Below, piece after piece: positions 1-9,230 of a stretch of DNA of 64,000 nt (position 1 is its first letter; each line of letters starts with the position of its first letter). The notes below the pieces were generated by a model that was given only the letters and a program-made list of their open reading frames with translations, did no database searches and was not told where the DNA came from. The stretch covers positions 62,001 through 126,000 of the forward strand of contig JAHDXW010000001.1 in the NCBI GenBank assembly GCA_023383015.1, in the 5' to 3' direction. This DNA comes from Paracoccaceae bacterium. Its GTDB lineage: Bacteria > Pseudomonadota > Alphaproteobacteria > Rhodobacterales > Rhodobacteraceae. The position numbers and the translations under genes were made by a program.

Positions 1-397
1 GGCCCATCCGCCGCAGGCCGAAGCGGACGTTGTCCAGCACCGTCAGATGCGGAAAGAGCGCGTAGTCCTGGAAGACGAAGCCGATCCCGCGCGCCTCGGG
101 CGGCAGCTGGGAGATGTCGCGCCCGCGCAGCAGGATGCGCCCCGCATCCGGCGTCTCGAAGCCGCCGATCAGCCGCAGCGTCGTGGTCTTGCCGCAGCCC
201 GACGGGCCGAGCAGCGACAGAAGCTCGCCCTCGCCCACCGCGAACGAGACCCGCTCCACCGCCGCCGCCTCGCCGCGGCGGAACCGCTTCGACAGCCCCT
301 CCACCTCCAGCAGCACGCGGTGCGGCCGCTGCCGGAAGCCGAGCGGCGAGGCCTCGGCCGGCAGGCGGAACGGGCGGGCGCAGGCGATCTGGTTCAT
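1..397 (-). CDS. ABC transporter ATP-binding protein, N-terminal part (runs off the window)
   Basis: The visible 132 codons begin at an ATG at 397 and run off the left edge. They carry a Walker A loop (GPSGCGKTT, about residues 64-72) and the Q-loop stretch [12 protein letters not shown], which places the protein in the PotA/UgpC/FbpC class of importer ATPases. It would energise an inner-membrane permease by ATP hydrolysis. A separate promoter-like pair lies upstream on the same strand, so it need not depend on the repressor gene at 555-1313. The substrate cannot be read from this fragment. The neighbouring glycerol genes make a glycerol or glycerol-phosphate importer possible, but that is inference. 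The 30 or so residues before the first strand are longer than usual, so the true start could be further in. Confidence 0.85.
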   Translation of the reverse strand, partial: MNQIACARPFRLPAEASPLGFRQRPHRVLLEVEGLSKRFRRGEAAAVERVSFAVGEGELLSLLGPSGCGKTTTLRLIGGFETPDAGRILLRGRDISQLPPEARGIGFVFQDYALFPHLTVLDNVRFGLRRMG

Positions 398-457
398 CGG
401 GCCGTCGTCATCCCCCTGGCAGCGGGCCGGGCGCGACCGCACTCCTAGCAATTGACT

Positions 458-486
458 CAGCTATTTCCACAGGCGCCCGGAGTCAA
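458..486 (-). promoter_or_regulatory. Putative sigma-70 promoter for the ABC ATPase gene
   Basis: Read on the minus strand, TTGACT (486-481) is followed after 17 bases by TAGCTG (463-458). The stretch is relatively AT-rich and lies 61 bases before the ATPase start. The -35 box is strong and the -10 box weak, so the call rests on spacing and position only. Confidence 0.4.
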
Positions 487-554
487 CGCCCGCGCGCGCC
501 GCATTCATGCCGCAACCCCCGCAGGCGTCCTGCCGCAGACGGCCGGCGGCGCCC

Positions 555-1313
555 TCAGGCCAGGATCACCGCCGTCCCGGCAGCCGCTGCCACACGGGCG
601 GCCGGCGCCGGCGGCGGCATGTCGGTGACCAGCGCGTCGACATCGCCCAGCCCCGCCACCCGCACCGGCGCCGCGCGCGCGAACTTGGCCGCATCGGCAA
701 CCAGCAGGCGGCGCCGGGCGCCCGACAGCGCCACCCGGCTGACTGCCGCCTCGCGCAGGTCGTAGTCAAGCAGGCTGCCCGCGGCATCGACCGCCGAGAT
801 GCCGATGATCGCAAGGTCGGGGCGGAAGCCGCGCAGCGCCTCGGCCGCCATCTCGCCGACCAGGCCCGCGTCGGCCTGCCGCAGCGTGCCGCCGGTGACG
901 ACCACATCCGCCCCGCCGCCCTCGGCGAGGATCGCCGCGACCGTCAGGTTGTTCGTCACCACCATCAGGCCGCGCCGCGCCAGCAGGGCGCGGGCCACCG
1001 CCTCGCAGGTGGTGCCGATGCCGAGGAACAGCGCCGCCGCCTCGGGCACCTCGGCGGCCGCGCGACGGCCGATCGCTTCCTTGGCCGCCTCGTTCAGCCG
1101 CCGCCGCTCGGCATAGGCGATGTTGGCGACACCCGAGGGCGGAATCGCCCCGCCGTGGACGCGCATCAGCCGGCCGGCGGCGGCCAGCTCGCCGAGGTCG
1201 CGCCGCACCGTCTGCACCGTCACCCCCAGCCGGCGGGCAAGCTCGTCGACCAGCACCCGCCCCTCGGCGCGGGCGATGGCAAGGATCTCCGCCTGCCGCA
1301 GGTTCTGCGCCAT
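555..1313 (-). CDS. glpR: DeoR-family repressor, GlpR-like
   Basis: This 252-residue protein has the usual DeoR length. An N-terminal winged helix-turn-helix (about residues 18-40, with DELARRLGVTVQTVRRDL) precedes a sugar-phosphate-sensing domain of the ribose-5-phosphate isomerase fold (GIGTTCEAVARAL near the middle). The ATG at 1313 was chosen because the recognisable MAQNLRQAEIL start begins there; the longer open frame upstream runs into the divergent promoter and glpD. It is divergent from glpD-glpK, the classic arrangement for a glycerol-3-phosphate-responsive repressor controlling the shared intergenic region. The effector is inferred from context; other DeoR proteins sense other sugar phosphates. 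Confidence 0.85.
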   Translation of the reverse strand: MAQNLRQAEILAIARAEGRVLVDELARRLGVTVQTVRRDLGELAAAGRLMRVHGGAIPPSGVANIAYAERRRLNEAAKEAIGRRAAAEVPEAAALFLGIGTTCEAVARALLARRGLMVVTNNLTVAAILAEGGGADVVVTGGTLRQADAGLVGEMAAEALRGFRPDLAIIGISAVDAAGSLLDYDLREAAVSRVALSGARRRLLVADAAKFARAAPVRVAGLGDVDALVTDMPPPAPAARVAAAAGTAVILA

Positions 1314-1327
1314 CCCTCGCCCCCGGT

Positions 1328-1394
1328 CGCGAAACGAAACCCTGATGCCACAATTCGCGCCAAAAGCGAACAGAAAAGTTGACAAAGCGAAAAT
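1328..1394 (+). promoter_or_regulatory. glpD promoter with repeated GCGAA/TTCGC half-sites (putative GlpR operator)
   Basis: The gap between the repressor and glpD holds an inverted pair TTCGC (1354-1358) and GCGAA (1366-1370), a further AAGCGAAAA near 1386-1394, and GAAACGAAAC at 1331-1340. A TTGACA hexamer lies at 1379-1384 among them, with no convincing -10 box at normal spacing. DeoR-family operators are typically built from TTCG/CGAA half-sites, so operator function is a reasonable inference but unproven. Confidence 0.45.
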
Positions 1395-1428
1395 GCTGCG
1401 CGACACCGCGCTGCACGCGGGGTGGTCC

Positions 1429-2919
1429 ATGGCAGAACCGGTCGATCTGTTCGTCATCGGCGGTGGCATCAACGGCTGCGGCATCGCCCGCGACGCCGCC
1501 GGCCGCGGCCTGAAGGTCACGCTGGCCGAGATGGGCGATCTTGCCCAGGCGACCTCGTCGGCCTCGACCAAGCTTTTCCACGGCGGGCTGCGGTATCTCG
1601 AGTACTACGAGTTCCGCCTCGTGCGCGAGGCGCTGCGCGAGCGCGAGACGCTGCTTGTCGCGATGCCGCACATCGCCTGGCCGCTGCGCTTCGTGCTGCC
1701 CCACCACCGCGGGCTGCGACCGGCCTGGCTGTTGCGGCTTGGCCTGTTCATCTACGACCATCTTGGCGGGCGGAGGATCCTGCCCGCGACCCGCACGCTT
1801 GACCTGCGCCGCGACCCCGCCGGCGCGCCCCTGCGGGCAGGCTTCATCCGCGGCTTCGAGTACTCCGACTGCTGGGTAGAGGATTCGCGGCTGGTGGCGC
1901 TGAACGCCCGCGACGCCGCCGGGCGCGGCGCCCGCATCCTGACCCGCTGCCGCGTGACCGCCGCCCGCCGCGGCGCCGAGGCCTGGCAGGTCGAGCTTGC
2001 CCATGCCGACGGCCGCGGCGAGACGGTGGCGGCGCGGGCGCTCGTCAACGCCGCCGGGCCCTGGGCGGGGCAGGTCGTCACCGGCACGCTCGGCCTGAAC
2101 ACCCCCGCCCGCATCCGCCTCGTCCGCGGCAGCCACATCGTTACCCGCCGCCTCTTCGACCACGACCGCGCCTACATCCTGCAGGGCGCCGACGGCCGCA
2201 TCGTCTTTGCCATTCCCTACGAGACCGACTTCACCCTGGTCGGCACGACCGACGTCGAGCACGCGGGCGACCCCGCCCTGGCCCGCTGCAGCGAGGTCGA
2301 GCGCGACTACCTCTGCGCCCTGGTGTCGGAGTACTTCCGCCGCCCGGTGACGCCCGCTGACGTCGTCTGGACCTATTCCGGCGTCCGGCCGCTTTACGAC
2401 GACGGCGCGAAATCGGCCACCGCGGCGACGCGCGACTATGTCCTGCAATTCGACACCGCCGGCCCGCCCGCGCTCAACGTCTACGGCGGCAAGATCACCA
2501 CCTACCGCCGGCTGGCCGAGGCCGCGCTTGCCCGCCTGGCCACCGCCATGCCCCTGCCGGGCGGCCCGTGGACGGCGGGCGTGGCGCTGCCCGGCGGCGA
2601 CTTCGCGGTGGACGGGGTGGCGGCGCTTGCCGACCGGCTGCGTGCCGCCCATCCGTTCCTGACCAGCCGCTGGGCGCTGCGCCTCGTGCGCGCCTACGGC
2701 ACCGAGGCCGCCGACGTCCTTGGCGGGGCGCCGGACGCCGCCGCCCTTGGCCGCGACTTCGGCGCCACGCTGACCGAGGCCGAGGTGCGCTGGCTGATGG
2801 CGCGCGAGTTCGCGCGCACCGCCGCCGACGTCGTCTGGCGCCGCTCGAAGCTCGGCCTCAGGATGACGGCCGACGAGATCGCCGCCCTCGACGCCTTCAT
2901 GTCCGGAGCAGAGCCATGA
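1429..2919 (+). CDS. glpD: Aerobic glycerol-3-phosphate dehydrogenase
   Basis: This 496-residue FAD enzyme oxidises sn-glycerol 3-phosphate to dihydroxyacetone phosphate and passes electrons to the quinone pool at the inner membrane. The N-terminus has the dinucleotide-binding motif [19 protein letters not shown], then the family stretch [16 protein letters not shown], with the DAO fold running to about residue 350 and a C-terminal helical domain. The length matches E. coli GlpD (about 500). The ATG at 1429 is supported by the GGGGTGG sequence before it; the open frame extends upstream only into the divergent repressor. Its stop overlaps the glpK start (ATGA), so the two are translationally coupled. 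Confidence 0.95.
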   Translation: MAEPVDLFVIGGGINGCGIARDAAGRGLKVTLAEMGDLAQATSSASTKLFHGGLRYLEYYEFRLVREALRERETLLVAMPHIAWPLRFVLPHHRGLRPAWLLRLGLFIYDHLGGRRILPATRTLDLRRDPAGAPLRAGFIRGFEYSDCWVEDSRLVALNARDAAGRGARILTRCRVTAARRGAEAWQVELAHADGRGETVAARALVNAAGPWAGQVVTGTLGLNTPARIRLVRGSHIVTRRLFDHDRAYILQGADGRIVFAIPYETDFTLVGTTDVEHAGDPALARCSEVERDYLCALVSEYFRRPVTPADVVWTYSGVRPLYDDGAKSATAATRDYVLQFDTAGPPALNVYGGKITTYRRLAEAALARLATAMPLPGGPWTAGVALPGGDFAVDGVAALADRLRAAHPFLTSRWALRLVRAYGTEAADVLGGAPDAAALGRDFGATLTEAEVRWLMAREFARTAADVVWRRSKLGLRMTADEIAALDAFMSGAEP

Positions 2920-4415
2920 GCCACATCCTGGCGATCGACCAGGGCACCACCTCGACGCGGGCGATCCTGTTCGACGCCGGCCTCAGGCCGGTAGCCGCCG
3001 AGCAGCAGGAGTTCGCCCAGCACTTCCCCGCCCCGGGCTGGGTCGAGCACGACCCCGCCGACCTCTGGGCGACGACGCTTGCCTGCGCCCGCGGCGCCAT
3101 CGCCCGCGCCGGGCTTGCCGCCGCCGACGTCGCCGCGATCGGCATCACCAACCAGCGCGAGACGACCCTGATCTGGGACCGCGCGACCGGCGAGCCGATC
3201 CATCGCGCCATCGTCTGGCAGGACCGCCGCACTGCCCCCCTGTGCGACCGGCTGCGCGCCGAGGGGCACGAGGCGATGGTGCGCGCCCGCACCGGCCTCG
3301 TGCTCGACCCCTACTTCTCGGCCAGCAAGATCGCCTGGCTGCTCGACAACGTCGACGGCGCAAGGGCCCGGGCCGGGCGCGGCGAGCTGGCGTTCGGCAC
3401 GGTCGAGAGCTTTCTCATCTGGCGGCTGACCGGCGGGCGGGTGCACGCCACCGATGCCACCAACGCCGCCCGCACGATGCTGTACGACATCCGCCGCGGC
3501 GCCTGGGACGACGACCTCTGCCGGCTGTTCGGCGTGCCCGCGTCGCTTCTGCCCGAGGTCAGGGACAACGCCGCCGATTTCGGCACCACGCTGCCCGACC
3601 TCCTCGGCCGGCCGCTGCCGATCTGCGGCGCCGCCGGCGACCAGCAGGCGGCGACGGTCGGGCAGGCCTGCTTTGCCCCCGGCATGGTCAAGGCGACCTA
3701 CGGCACCGGCTGCTTTGCCCTGATGAACACCGGCGCCCGCCCGGTCGACAGCCGCAACCGGCTGCTCACCACGCTCGCCTACCGGCTGGACGGCCGGCCG
3801 ACCTATGCCCTCGAGGGGGCGATCTTCGTCGCCGGAGCGGTGGTGCAGTGGCTGCGCGACGGGCTGAAGATCATCCGCACGGCGGCCGAGACCGAGGCGC
3901 TTGCCGCCGCCGCCGACCCCGCCCAGCGGGTCGTCATCGTGCCCGCCTTCACCGGCCTCGGCGCGCCCTGGTGGGATGCCGAGGCGCGCGGCGCGATCTT
4001 CGGGCTGACGCGCGGCACCGGCCCGGCCGAGCTTGCCCGCGCCGCGCTCGAGAGCGTCGGCTTCCAGACCCGCGACCTGATGGCAGCGATGGCCGCCGAC
4101 ATGGGCGGGGCGGCGGGGGCGGTGCTGCGGGTCGACGGCGGCATGACCGCCTCGAACTGGACGCTGCAGTTCCTCGCCGACATCCTCGGCGCCCCGGTCG
4201 ACCGGCCGGTGGTGCGCGAGACGACGGCGCTGGGCGCGGCCTGGCTCGCAGGCATGCGCACCGGCCTCTGCCCGGGACCCGAGGGCTTTGCCGCCGCCTG
4301 GGCGCTCGACCGCCGCTTCGTCCCGGCGATGGAGGCGGCAACCCGCGAAGGACTGTGGGCCGTCTGGGATGACGCGGTCCGGCGGACGCTGACGCGGCCC
4401 CGCGCGGGCGGCTGA
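2916..4415 (+). CDS. glpK: Glycerol kinase
   Basis: This 499-residue FGGY-family kinase phosphorylates glycerol to sn-glycerol 3-phosphate, the substrate of the preceding dehydrogenase. It begins with the ATP-site strand [17 protein letters not shown]. It also has [20 protein letters not shown], the FGGY signature region around [12 protein letters not shown], and the C-terminal [17 protein letters not shown]. The length equals the family norm. The start codon overlaps the glpD stop by four bases, so expression should follow the glpD promoter. No glycerol facilitator (glpF) is visible here; uptake may rely on the ABC system at the left edge or on genes outside the window. Confidence 0.96.
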   Translation: MSHILAIDQGTTSTRAILFDAGLRPVAAEQQEFAQHFPAPGWVEHDPADLWATTLACARGAIARAGLAAADVAAIGITNQRETTLIWDRATGEPIHRAIVWQDRRTAPLCDRLRAEGHEAMVRARTGLVLDPYFSASKIAWLLDNVDGARARAGRGELAFGTVESFLIWRLTGGRVHATDATNAARTMLYDIRRGAWDDDLCRLFGVPASLLPEVRDNAADFGTTLPDLLGRPLPICGAAGDQQAATVGQACFAPGMVKATYGTGCFALMNTGARPVDSRNRLLTTLAYRLDGRPTYALEGAIFVAGAVVQWLRDGLKIIRTAAETEALAAAADPAQRVVIVPAFTGLGAPWWDAEARGAIFGLTRGTGPAELARAALESVGFQTRDLMAAMAADMGGAAGAVLRVDGGMTASNWTLQFLADILGAPVDRPVVRETTALGAAWLAGMRTGLCPGPEGFAAAWALDRRFVPAMEAATREGLWAVWDDAVRRTLTRPRAGG

Positions 4416-4538
4416 CGACGGCAGCGCGCAGCCGTTCTGTCCGGCGGCCGGGGGGTCCGAGAGGGGCCGGCCGGGCGCCGGACGAATCCGGCAAGCGACC
4501 CGGGCCTGGCGCAAACGCGCCGGCGCGCCGGCGTGGCC

Positions 4539-4551
4539 CGTGCTAGTCTCG
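4539..4551 (+). promoter_or_regulatory. CGTGCTA-type extended -10 block before RCC1 gene 1
   Basis: The 13 bases match CGTGCTARNNTCG, a block also found before RCC1 genes 2 and 3 and the collagen-like gene. It contains an extended -10 pattern (TGC-TAGTCT). It lies 118 bases before the chosen start of the first RCC1 gene. No good -35 hexamer is seen here. Confidence 0.4.
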
Positions 4552-4669
4552 CCCGGCCGGTCCGGCCGCGGAGCGGCCTGCGCCCGCCCCCCGGGATCCC
4601 GCCCGGGAGGGAAGGACGGGGCCCCCGGCGGGCCGGTGTACTCCAGCCGGCCATGCGGGAGGCATGCCC

Positions 4670-5869
4670 ATGCTCCGAGCCCACCGAACCCTCGCCGCCG
4701 CCCTCGCCGCGGCGCTTCTTGCCGGCGCGCCGCCTGCCGCCGCTGCCACCGGCGCCGAGGCGCTGGCCGAGGCCGGCATCCTGAAGCTGGTGTCCGGCGG
4801 CTACCACAGCTGCGCGCTGACCACGTCGCGGCGGGTGTTCTGCTGGGGAGCCAACGGCAACGGCCAGCTTGGCGACGGCAGCAACGTCAGCCGCCTCGAG
4901 CCGGTCGAGATCACCGCCCTCGGCGGCGGGGTGCGGGAAATCGCGCTCGGGGCCGCCAACAGCTGCGCGATCACCGCCGGGGGGCACGCCTTCTGCTGGG
5001 GTCGCGGCAGCGAGGGCCAGATCGGCGACGGCGCCAACACGGACCGCTGGTCGCCGACCGCGGTGCAGGGCCTTGGCGATGATGTGCGGGCGATCGCCGT
5101 CGGCCTGTACTTCGCCTGCGCCCTGAACCGCGTCGGGCGGGCCTTCTGCTGGGGCTCGAACGGCTGGGGCCAGCTTGGCGACGGCACGAACGGAAGCCGC
5201 AACCTGCCGGTGCTCGTCTCGGGCATCGCGGCGGCAACCGCGATCGTGGCGGGCACCGATCACACCTGCGCCCTTGACGTCGACCGCAAGGCGCTCTGCT
5301 GGGGCCGCAACCACCACGGCCAGCTCGGCGACGGCACCTTCACCAGCCGCAGCCTCCGCGCCCCGGTCGCGAACCTCGGCGGCGGCCTGCGCGAGTTCGT
5401 GGCGGGGCTTGACTTCACCTGCGCGGTGACGCGCCTGCGGCGGCTGATGTGCTGGGGCGGCAACGGGCGCGGCCAGCTGGGCGACGGCACCGGCACCGAC
5501 AGCCCGCTGCCGGTCAGGGTGAAGCGGATCGGCCTTGGCGCCCACGGCGTCGCCGCCGGCGGCGCACCCGACGACGCCAAGCACGCCTGCGCGCTGAACA
5601 GCGGCGGGCGGCTTTTCTGCTGGGGCTCGAACATCTGGGGCGAACTCGGCGACCGCACCTTCACCGACCGCTGGCTGCCACGGCGCGTGGTGCGCTTCCG
5701 GGACGGCATGCAGATGGCCGCCGCGGGCGCCACGCACAGCTGCGCCGTGACCGCCGGCGGGCGGCCGTACTGCTGGGGCGACAACACCTACGGCCAGCTC
5801 GGCGACGGCACCAACGCCAGCCGGCCGGTGCCGGCCGAGGTTTCGGGCGACCTGCACCTGCAGGAGTAG
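4670..5869 (+). CDS. Secreted RCC1-repeat beta-propeller protein 1
   Basis: This 399-residue protein has a signal peptide (Ala/Leu-rich, ending near AAAA) followed by seven RCC1-like repeats of about 50 residues, each built as HxCA...FCWG.N..GQLGDGT. Seven repeats predict one seven-bladed propeller. Each blade has two Cys about 12-13 residues apart, a pattern fitting an oxidising extracytoplasmic location. Blade 6 has a short insertion. The ATG at 4670 aligns with the start of the next paralogue (both MLR...) and has GGGAGG 7 bases upstream; an in-frame ATG at 4664 is the alternative. Bacterial RCC1-repeat proteins have no general function, so none is assigned. It is the first of a tandem family. 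Confidence 0.85.
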   Translation: MLRAHRTLAAALAAALLAGAPPAAAATGAEALAEAGILKLVSGGYHSCALTTSRRVFCWGANGNGQLGDGSNVSRLEPVEITALGGGVREIALGAANSCAITAGGHAFCWGRGSEGQIGDGANTDRWSPTAVQGLGDDVRAIAVGLYFACALNRVGRAFCWGSNGWGQLGDGTNGSRNLPVLVSGIAAATAIVAGTDHTCALDVDRKALCWGRNHHGQLGDGTFTSRSLRAPVANLGGGLREFVAGLDFTCAVTRLRRLMCWGGNGRGQLGDGTGTDSPLPVRVKRIGLGAHGVAAGGAPDDAKHACALNSGGRLFCWGSNIWGELGDRTFTDRWLPRRVVRFRDGMQMAAAGATHSCAVTAGGRPYCWGDNTYGQLGDGTNASRPVPAEVSGDLHLQE

Positions 5870-5928
5870 AGCCTCGGGCGCGGCCGGCGGATGCCGGCAA
5901 CAGACTGGCCGGGGGGAGAAATCCGGCT

Positions 5929-5958
5929 TTGACCGGGTCGGGCCGCGTGCTAGGGTCG
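5929..5958 (+). promoter_or_regulatory. Promoter-like block before RCC1 gene 2
   Basis: TTGACC (5929-5934), a 16-base spacer and TAGGGT (5951-5956) form a plausible sigma-70 promoter; the -10 sits in the shared CGTGCTARNNTCG block (5946-5958). A GAGAAATCC element lies just upstream (5916-5924), as it does before gene 3. The leader to the ATG is about 113 bases. Confidence 0.5.
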
Positions 5959-6071
5959 TCGCGCCGGCCCGGCCTGGGGGCCACCGGCAGCCCCGTGCGG
6001 CATCGCCCGGGCGGGGCGCAGGGCACCCGGCCCGGGCGGCGCGCTTCATCCGGCCATGCGGGAGGCATGCC

Positions 6072-7271
6072 ATGCTCCGACCCTTCGCCCTGCGCAGCGC
6101 GGCCCTTGCGGTGGCGGTCCTGACGCTTCTGCCCGGCCCCGCCGCCGCCGACATCGCATCCGCCCTGCCCGAGGCCGCCGTCCTCGACATCGCGCTCGGC
6201 CGCGAGCACAGTTGCGCACTGACGCCGTCGCGGCGGGTCTTCTGCTGGGGCTACGGCCTCTACGGCCAGATCGGCGACGGCGCAAACACCAACCGCTCGC
6301 TGCCGACCGAGGTCACGGCACTTGGCGCGGGCGTGCTGGCGATCGCGGCCGGCGGCCACACCACCTGCGCGATCAACGCCGGCGGCCGGCTGTTCTGCTG
6401 GGGCCGCGGCAATCGCGGCCAGATCGGCGACGGCGACTCGGTCGACCGCTGGACGCCCACCGCCGTGGAGGGGCTTGGCGACGACATCCAGGCGGTCGCG
6501 GTCGGCGGCGAGCATGTCTGCGCGCTGAACCGGCTGCGGCGGGTCTACTGCTGGGGCCGGGGGGACAACGGCCAGCTTGGCGACGCGTCGCTGGCGGACC
6601 GGTCGCTGCCGGTGCTGGTGCAGGGCCTGGCCGCCGGCACCCGCGCGATCGCGACCGGCGGCTACCACAGCTGCGCGCTCGATGCCGACGGCGAGGCCTT
6701 CTGCTGGGGCTGGAACGCGCGCGGCCAGCTTGGCGACGGCAGCACCGACGACCGGACCAGCCGGGTGGCCGTCCAGGGCCTCGGCGCCAACCTCCGCCAG
6801 CTCGACCTCGGCGTCGATTTCTCCTGCGCGGTCACGGCGGCGGGGCGGATGTCGTGCTGGGGAGGGGGCGGCCAGGGCCAGATCGGCAACGGCGACACCG
6901 CAAACCAGCCGACGCCGGTCAGGGTCAGGCGGCTCGGCACCGGCATCCACGGCATCAGCGCCGGCGGCGGCTACGACTACGGCGGGCACGCCTGCGCGCT
7001 TGACGCGGCCGGCCGCGCCTTCTGCTGGGGGCGCAACGACGAGGGGCAGGTGGGCGACCGCTCGCAGACCGACCGCAGCCTGCGCCGGCGCGTCTCGCGC
7101 TTCGGCGAGGACATGCGGCTGATCGCGGCCGGCGGCTTCCACAGCTGCGCGGTCAACGGCCTCGGGCGGGCCTACTGCTGGGGCTACAACACCCGCGGCC
7201 AGCTCGGCGACGGCACGAACACCACGCGCGCAGCCCCTGCCCCGGTCAGCGGCAACCTGCACCGGCAGTGA
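6072..7271 (+). CDS. Secreted RCC1-repeat beta-propeller protein 2
   Basis: This is a 399-residue paralogue of the preceding protein. A signal peptide (MLRPFALRSAALAVAVL...) is followed by seven RCC1-like repeats with the HSCAL...FCWG core and a Cys pair in each blade. Blade 6 carries an insertion (GGGYDYGGHACAL). Each blade matches the same-numbered blade in genes 1 and 3 better than other blades (for example CAL.RSRRVFCWG-type text in blade 1, and LPVLVQGL after blade 3), which points to whole-gene duplication. The ATG at 6072 has GGGAGG 6 bases upstream, lying between CATGC and GCATG. The last residues (GNLHRQ) match those of genes 3 and 4. Function is unknown. Confidence 0.85.
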   Translation: MLRPFALRSAALAVAVLTLLPGPAAADIASALPEAAVLDIALGREHSCALTPSRRVFCWGYGLYGQIGDGANTNRSLPTEVTALGAGVLAIAAGGHTTCAINAGGRLFCWGRGNRGQIGDGDSVDRWTPTAVEGLGDDIQAVAVGGEHVCALNRLRRVYCWGRGDNGQLGDASLADRSLPVLVQGLAAGTRAIATGGYHSCALDADGEAFCWGWNARGQLGDGSTDDRTSRVAVQGLGANLRQLDLGVDFSCAVTAAGRMSCWGGGGQGQIGNGDTANQPTPVRVRRLGTGIHGISAGGGYDYGGHACALDAAGRAFCWGRNDEGQVGDRSQTDRSLRRRVSRFGEDMRLIAAGGFHSCAVNGLGRAYCWGYNTRGQLGDGTNTTRAAPAPVSGNLHRQ

Positions 7272-7300
7272 CGCCCCCGCCGGGGCGAGAAATCCAACAC

Positions 7301-7330
7301 TTGTGCAGATCGGAATGCGTGCTAATGTCG
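7301..7330 (+). promoter_or_regulatory. Promoter-like block before RCC1 gene 3
   Basis: TTGTGC (7301-7306), a 16-base spacer and TAATGT (7323-7328) mirror the arrangement before gene 2, including the CGTGCTARNNTCG block (7318-7330) and an upstream GAGAAATCC (7287-7295). The leader to the ATG at 7447 is about 116 bases, close to that of genes 1 and 2. Confidence 0.5.
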
Positions 7331-7446
7331 CAGTGCCGACCCGGCCGGGGGTTGGCGGCCGGCAGCCCGCGCAGCGTGGCCCGGGCAGGGCAGGACGCAA
7401 GGCCGCGGCGGGGCGGCGCGTTTCGCGCAAAGCCACGGAGCCAGCC

Positions 7447-8658
7447 ATGCGCCACCTTCGACAACGTCGCAGCCTGCGTCCGGCCGCCCTTGCCGCCATT
7501 GTCGCCCTTGTGCCCCTTGTCGCTGCGGCGGGGGGCCCGTCTGCCGCGCTGCCCGAGGGGGCGGTACTCGACATCGCCGCCGGCGTCCACCACGGCTGCG
7601 CGCTGACCCCATCGCGGCGGGTCTTCTGCTGGGGCCGGAACCATTTCGGCCAACTCGGCGACGGCACCAACGTCGAAAGTCACCTGCCGGTCGAGGTGAC
7701 CGGGCTTGGCGCCGGCGTGCTGGCCGTCGCCGCCGGCGGCCACACGAGTTGCGCGATCTCGGCCGAGGGCCGGGCCTTCTGCTGGGGCAGGGGCGTAAAC
7801 GGCCAGATCGGCGACGGCGACGCGACCGACCGCTGGACACCGACCGCCGTCGAGGGGCTTGGCGATGACGTGCAGGCGATGACGCTGGGCGAGGCGCATG
7901 TCTGCGCCCTGAACCGCCAGCGACGGGTCTACTGCTGGGGCGCCAACGGCTACGGCCAGATCGGCGATTCCTCCACCACCCAGCGCAACCTGCCGGTGCT
8001 GGTGCAGGGCCTGATCGGCGGCACGCTGTCGATGGCCGCGGGGCGGCTGCACACCTGCGCGGCCAGCGCCGACGGCGCGGCCTACTGCTGGGGCTGGAAC
8101 GGCTGGGGCCAGATCGGCGACGGCAGCACCGCCGACCGCCTTGTGCGCACGCCGGTGACCGGGCTTGGCGAGGGAGTGACCGAGGTCGCGGCCGGCCATG
8201 GCCACAGCTGCGCGGCGACCGCGAGCCGTCTGTACTGCTGGGGCGACAACTCCCAGGGCCAGCTCGGCGACGGCAGCAACGACGGCCGGGCCCTCGCCGC
8301 GCCGGTGCGGCGGATGGGCAGCGGCGTGCACGGCCTGACGGCCGGCGGCGCCGAGCCGTGGTACCTGGGCGGGCACAGCTGTGCCCTGACGGCGGCGGGC
8401 CGCGCCTACTGCTGGGGGCGCAACGCCGAAGGCCAGGTGGGCGACCGCAGCTTCACCAATCGCAACCTGCGACGGCGGGTGTCGCGCTTTGCCGACGGCG
8501 TGCTGAAGATCGTCGCCGGCGGCTTCCACAGCTGCGCGCTGACCGGCGGCGGGCGCGTCTTCTGGTGGGGCAACAACACTTACGGCCAGCTCGGCGACGG
8601 CACCACGACCCAGCGCAGCCTGCCGGGGGCGGTGGGGGGGCGGATGCACATGCAGTGA
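7447..8658 (+). CDS. Secreted RCC1-repeat beta-propeller protein 3
   Basis: This 403-residue protein has a basic N-terminus (MRHLRQRRSLRPAALAA) and hydrophobic signal segment, then seven RCC1-like repeats. Blade 6 again has the insertion. Blade 7 differs from its paralogues: the usual FCWG is FWWG, a TGC-to-TGG change at 8563-8565 that leaves one Cys of that blade unpaired. The ATG at 7447 was chosen over the upstream in-frame ATG at 7303 because the signal peptide follows directly and because 7303 lies within the promoter-like block. The C-terminal GRMHMQ matches the family's short tail. Function is unknown. Confidence 0.83.
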   Translation: MRHLRQRRSLRPAALAAIVALVPLVAAAGGPSAALPEGAVLDIAAGVHHGCALTPSRRVFCWGRNHFGQLGDGTNVESHLPVEVTGLGAGVLAVAAGGHTSCAISAEGRAFCWGRGVNGQIGDGDATDRWTPTAVEGLGDDVQAMTLGEAHVCALNRQRRVYCWGANGYGQIGDSSTTQRNLPVLVQGLIGGTLSMAAGRLHTCAASADGAAYCWGWNGWGQIGDGSTADRLVRTPVTGLGEGVTEVAAGHGHSCAATASRLYCWGDNSQGQLGDGSNDGRALAAPVRRMGSGVHGLTAGGAEPWYLGGHSCALTAAGRAYCWGRNAEGQVGDRSFTNRNLRRRVSRFADGVLKIVAGGFHSCALTGGGRVFWWGNNTYGQLGDGTTTQRSLPGAVGGRMHMQ

Positions 8659-9230
8659 CGCGGGCGCCGCGGCGGGCCGGGGCGGGCCCGCCGCCGCCCG
8701 GCAGGCCGGATGCCCGACAGGACCTCTTTCCCCGAAGCCTCCGCGCCCGCCCCCGGGTGCCGGCAGCGGAAAGCAGCCGCGGATCGTGCAGGTGGTGGTC
8801 GGGTCCGCGCACGGCTGCGCGCTCGACGATGCGGGCGTGACGCGCCGCGCCTCGGCGCTGCCGCTCCGTCTCGACCGCGGGGTGCTCGACGCTGATCGTC
8901 CCGGCCGTCGCCGGCACCGTCAAGCGTGCGCCCAAACTGCCGGAGGGGCAGCCGGGCGGCAAATGCTGCCGGTGTCGCGGCACGCACGGCCGTCCGGGGA
9001 AGCGCGGGACGGCCGCCTGCCTGGGCCGCGGCGGGGCAAACCGACGGACGGACCGGCACCGCGGGGGGCGGAAAACCGTTGTCAGCCCGGCCGTCGCCTG
9101 CCAACCTTCGAAGGCGAGTCGCGCAGCGGCATTAGTCGTTTCTCTTTTTTTCTCGGGTCTTGGCCGGCACGGGCGAGGCTTGACCGTCCTGGCGCGTGGC
9201 CCGCTTCACCATTGACGAAGGATGAAATGA
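8659..9230. other. 572-base gap between RCC1 genes 3 and 4
   Basis: No intact gene is visible. A short stretch near 8783-8842 still reads like one RCC1 half-repeat (see separate entry). The 3' end contains a T-rich run (about 9140-9152) and the GAAGGA ribosome binding site of gene 4. The rest shows no coding signal I can support. Confidence 0.5.
8783..8842 (+). pseudogene. RCC1-repeat remnant
   Basis: These 60 bases translate to IVQVVVGSAHGCALDDAGVT, which keeps the spacing and key residues (VxxGxxHxCAL...G) of the first half of an RCC1 blade. The following codons lose the CWG and GQLGDGT core, and there is no signal peptide or further repeat in frame. Its position between two intact family members suggests the leftover of a sixth gene copy. 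Confidence 0.45.

Noticed and set aside
507-1382. Long plus-strand frame opposite the DeoR repressor
   Set aside because: Arg/His/Pro-rich translation without motifs; it is the antisense shadow of the repressor gene.
766-2652. Very long minus-strand frame opposite glpD
   Set aside because: Low-complexity Gly/Ala/Arg text produced by GC-rich codon positions of glpD; no family resemblance.
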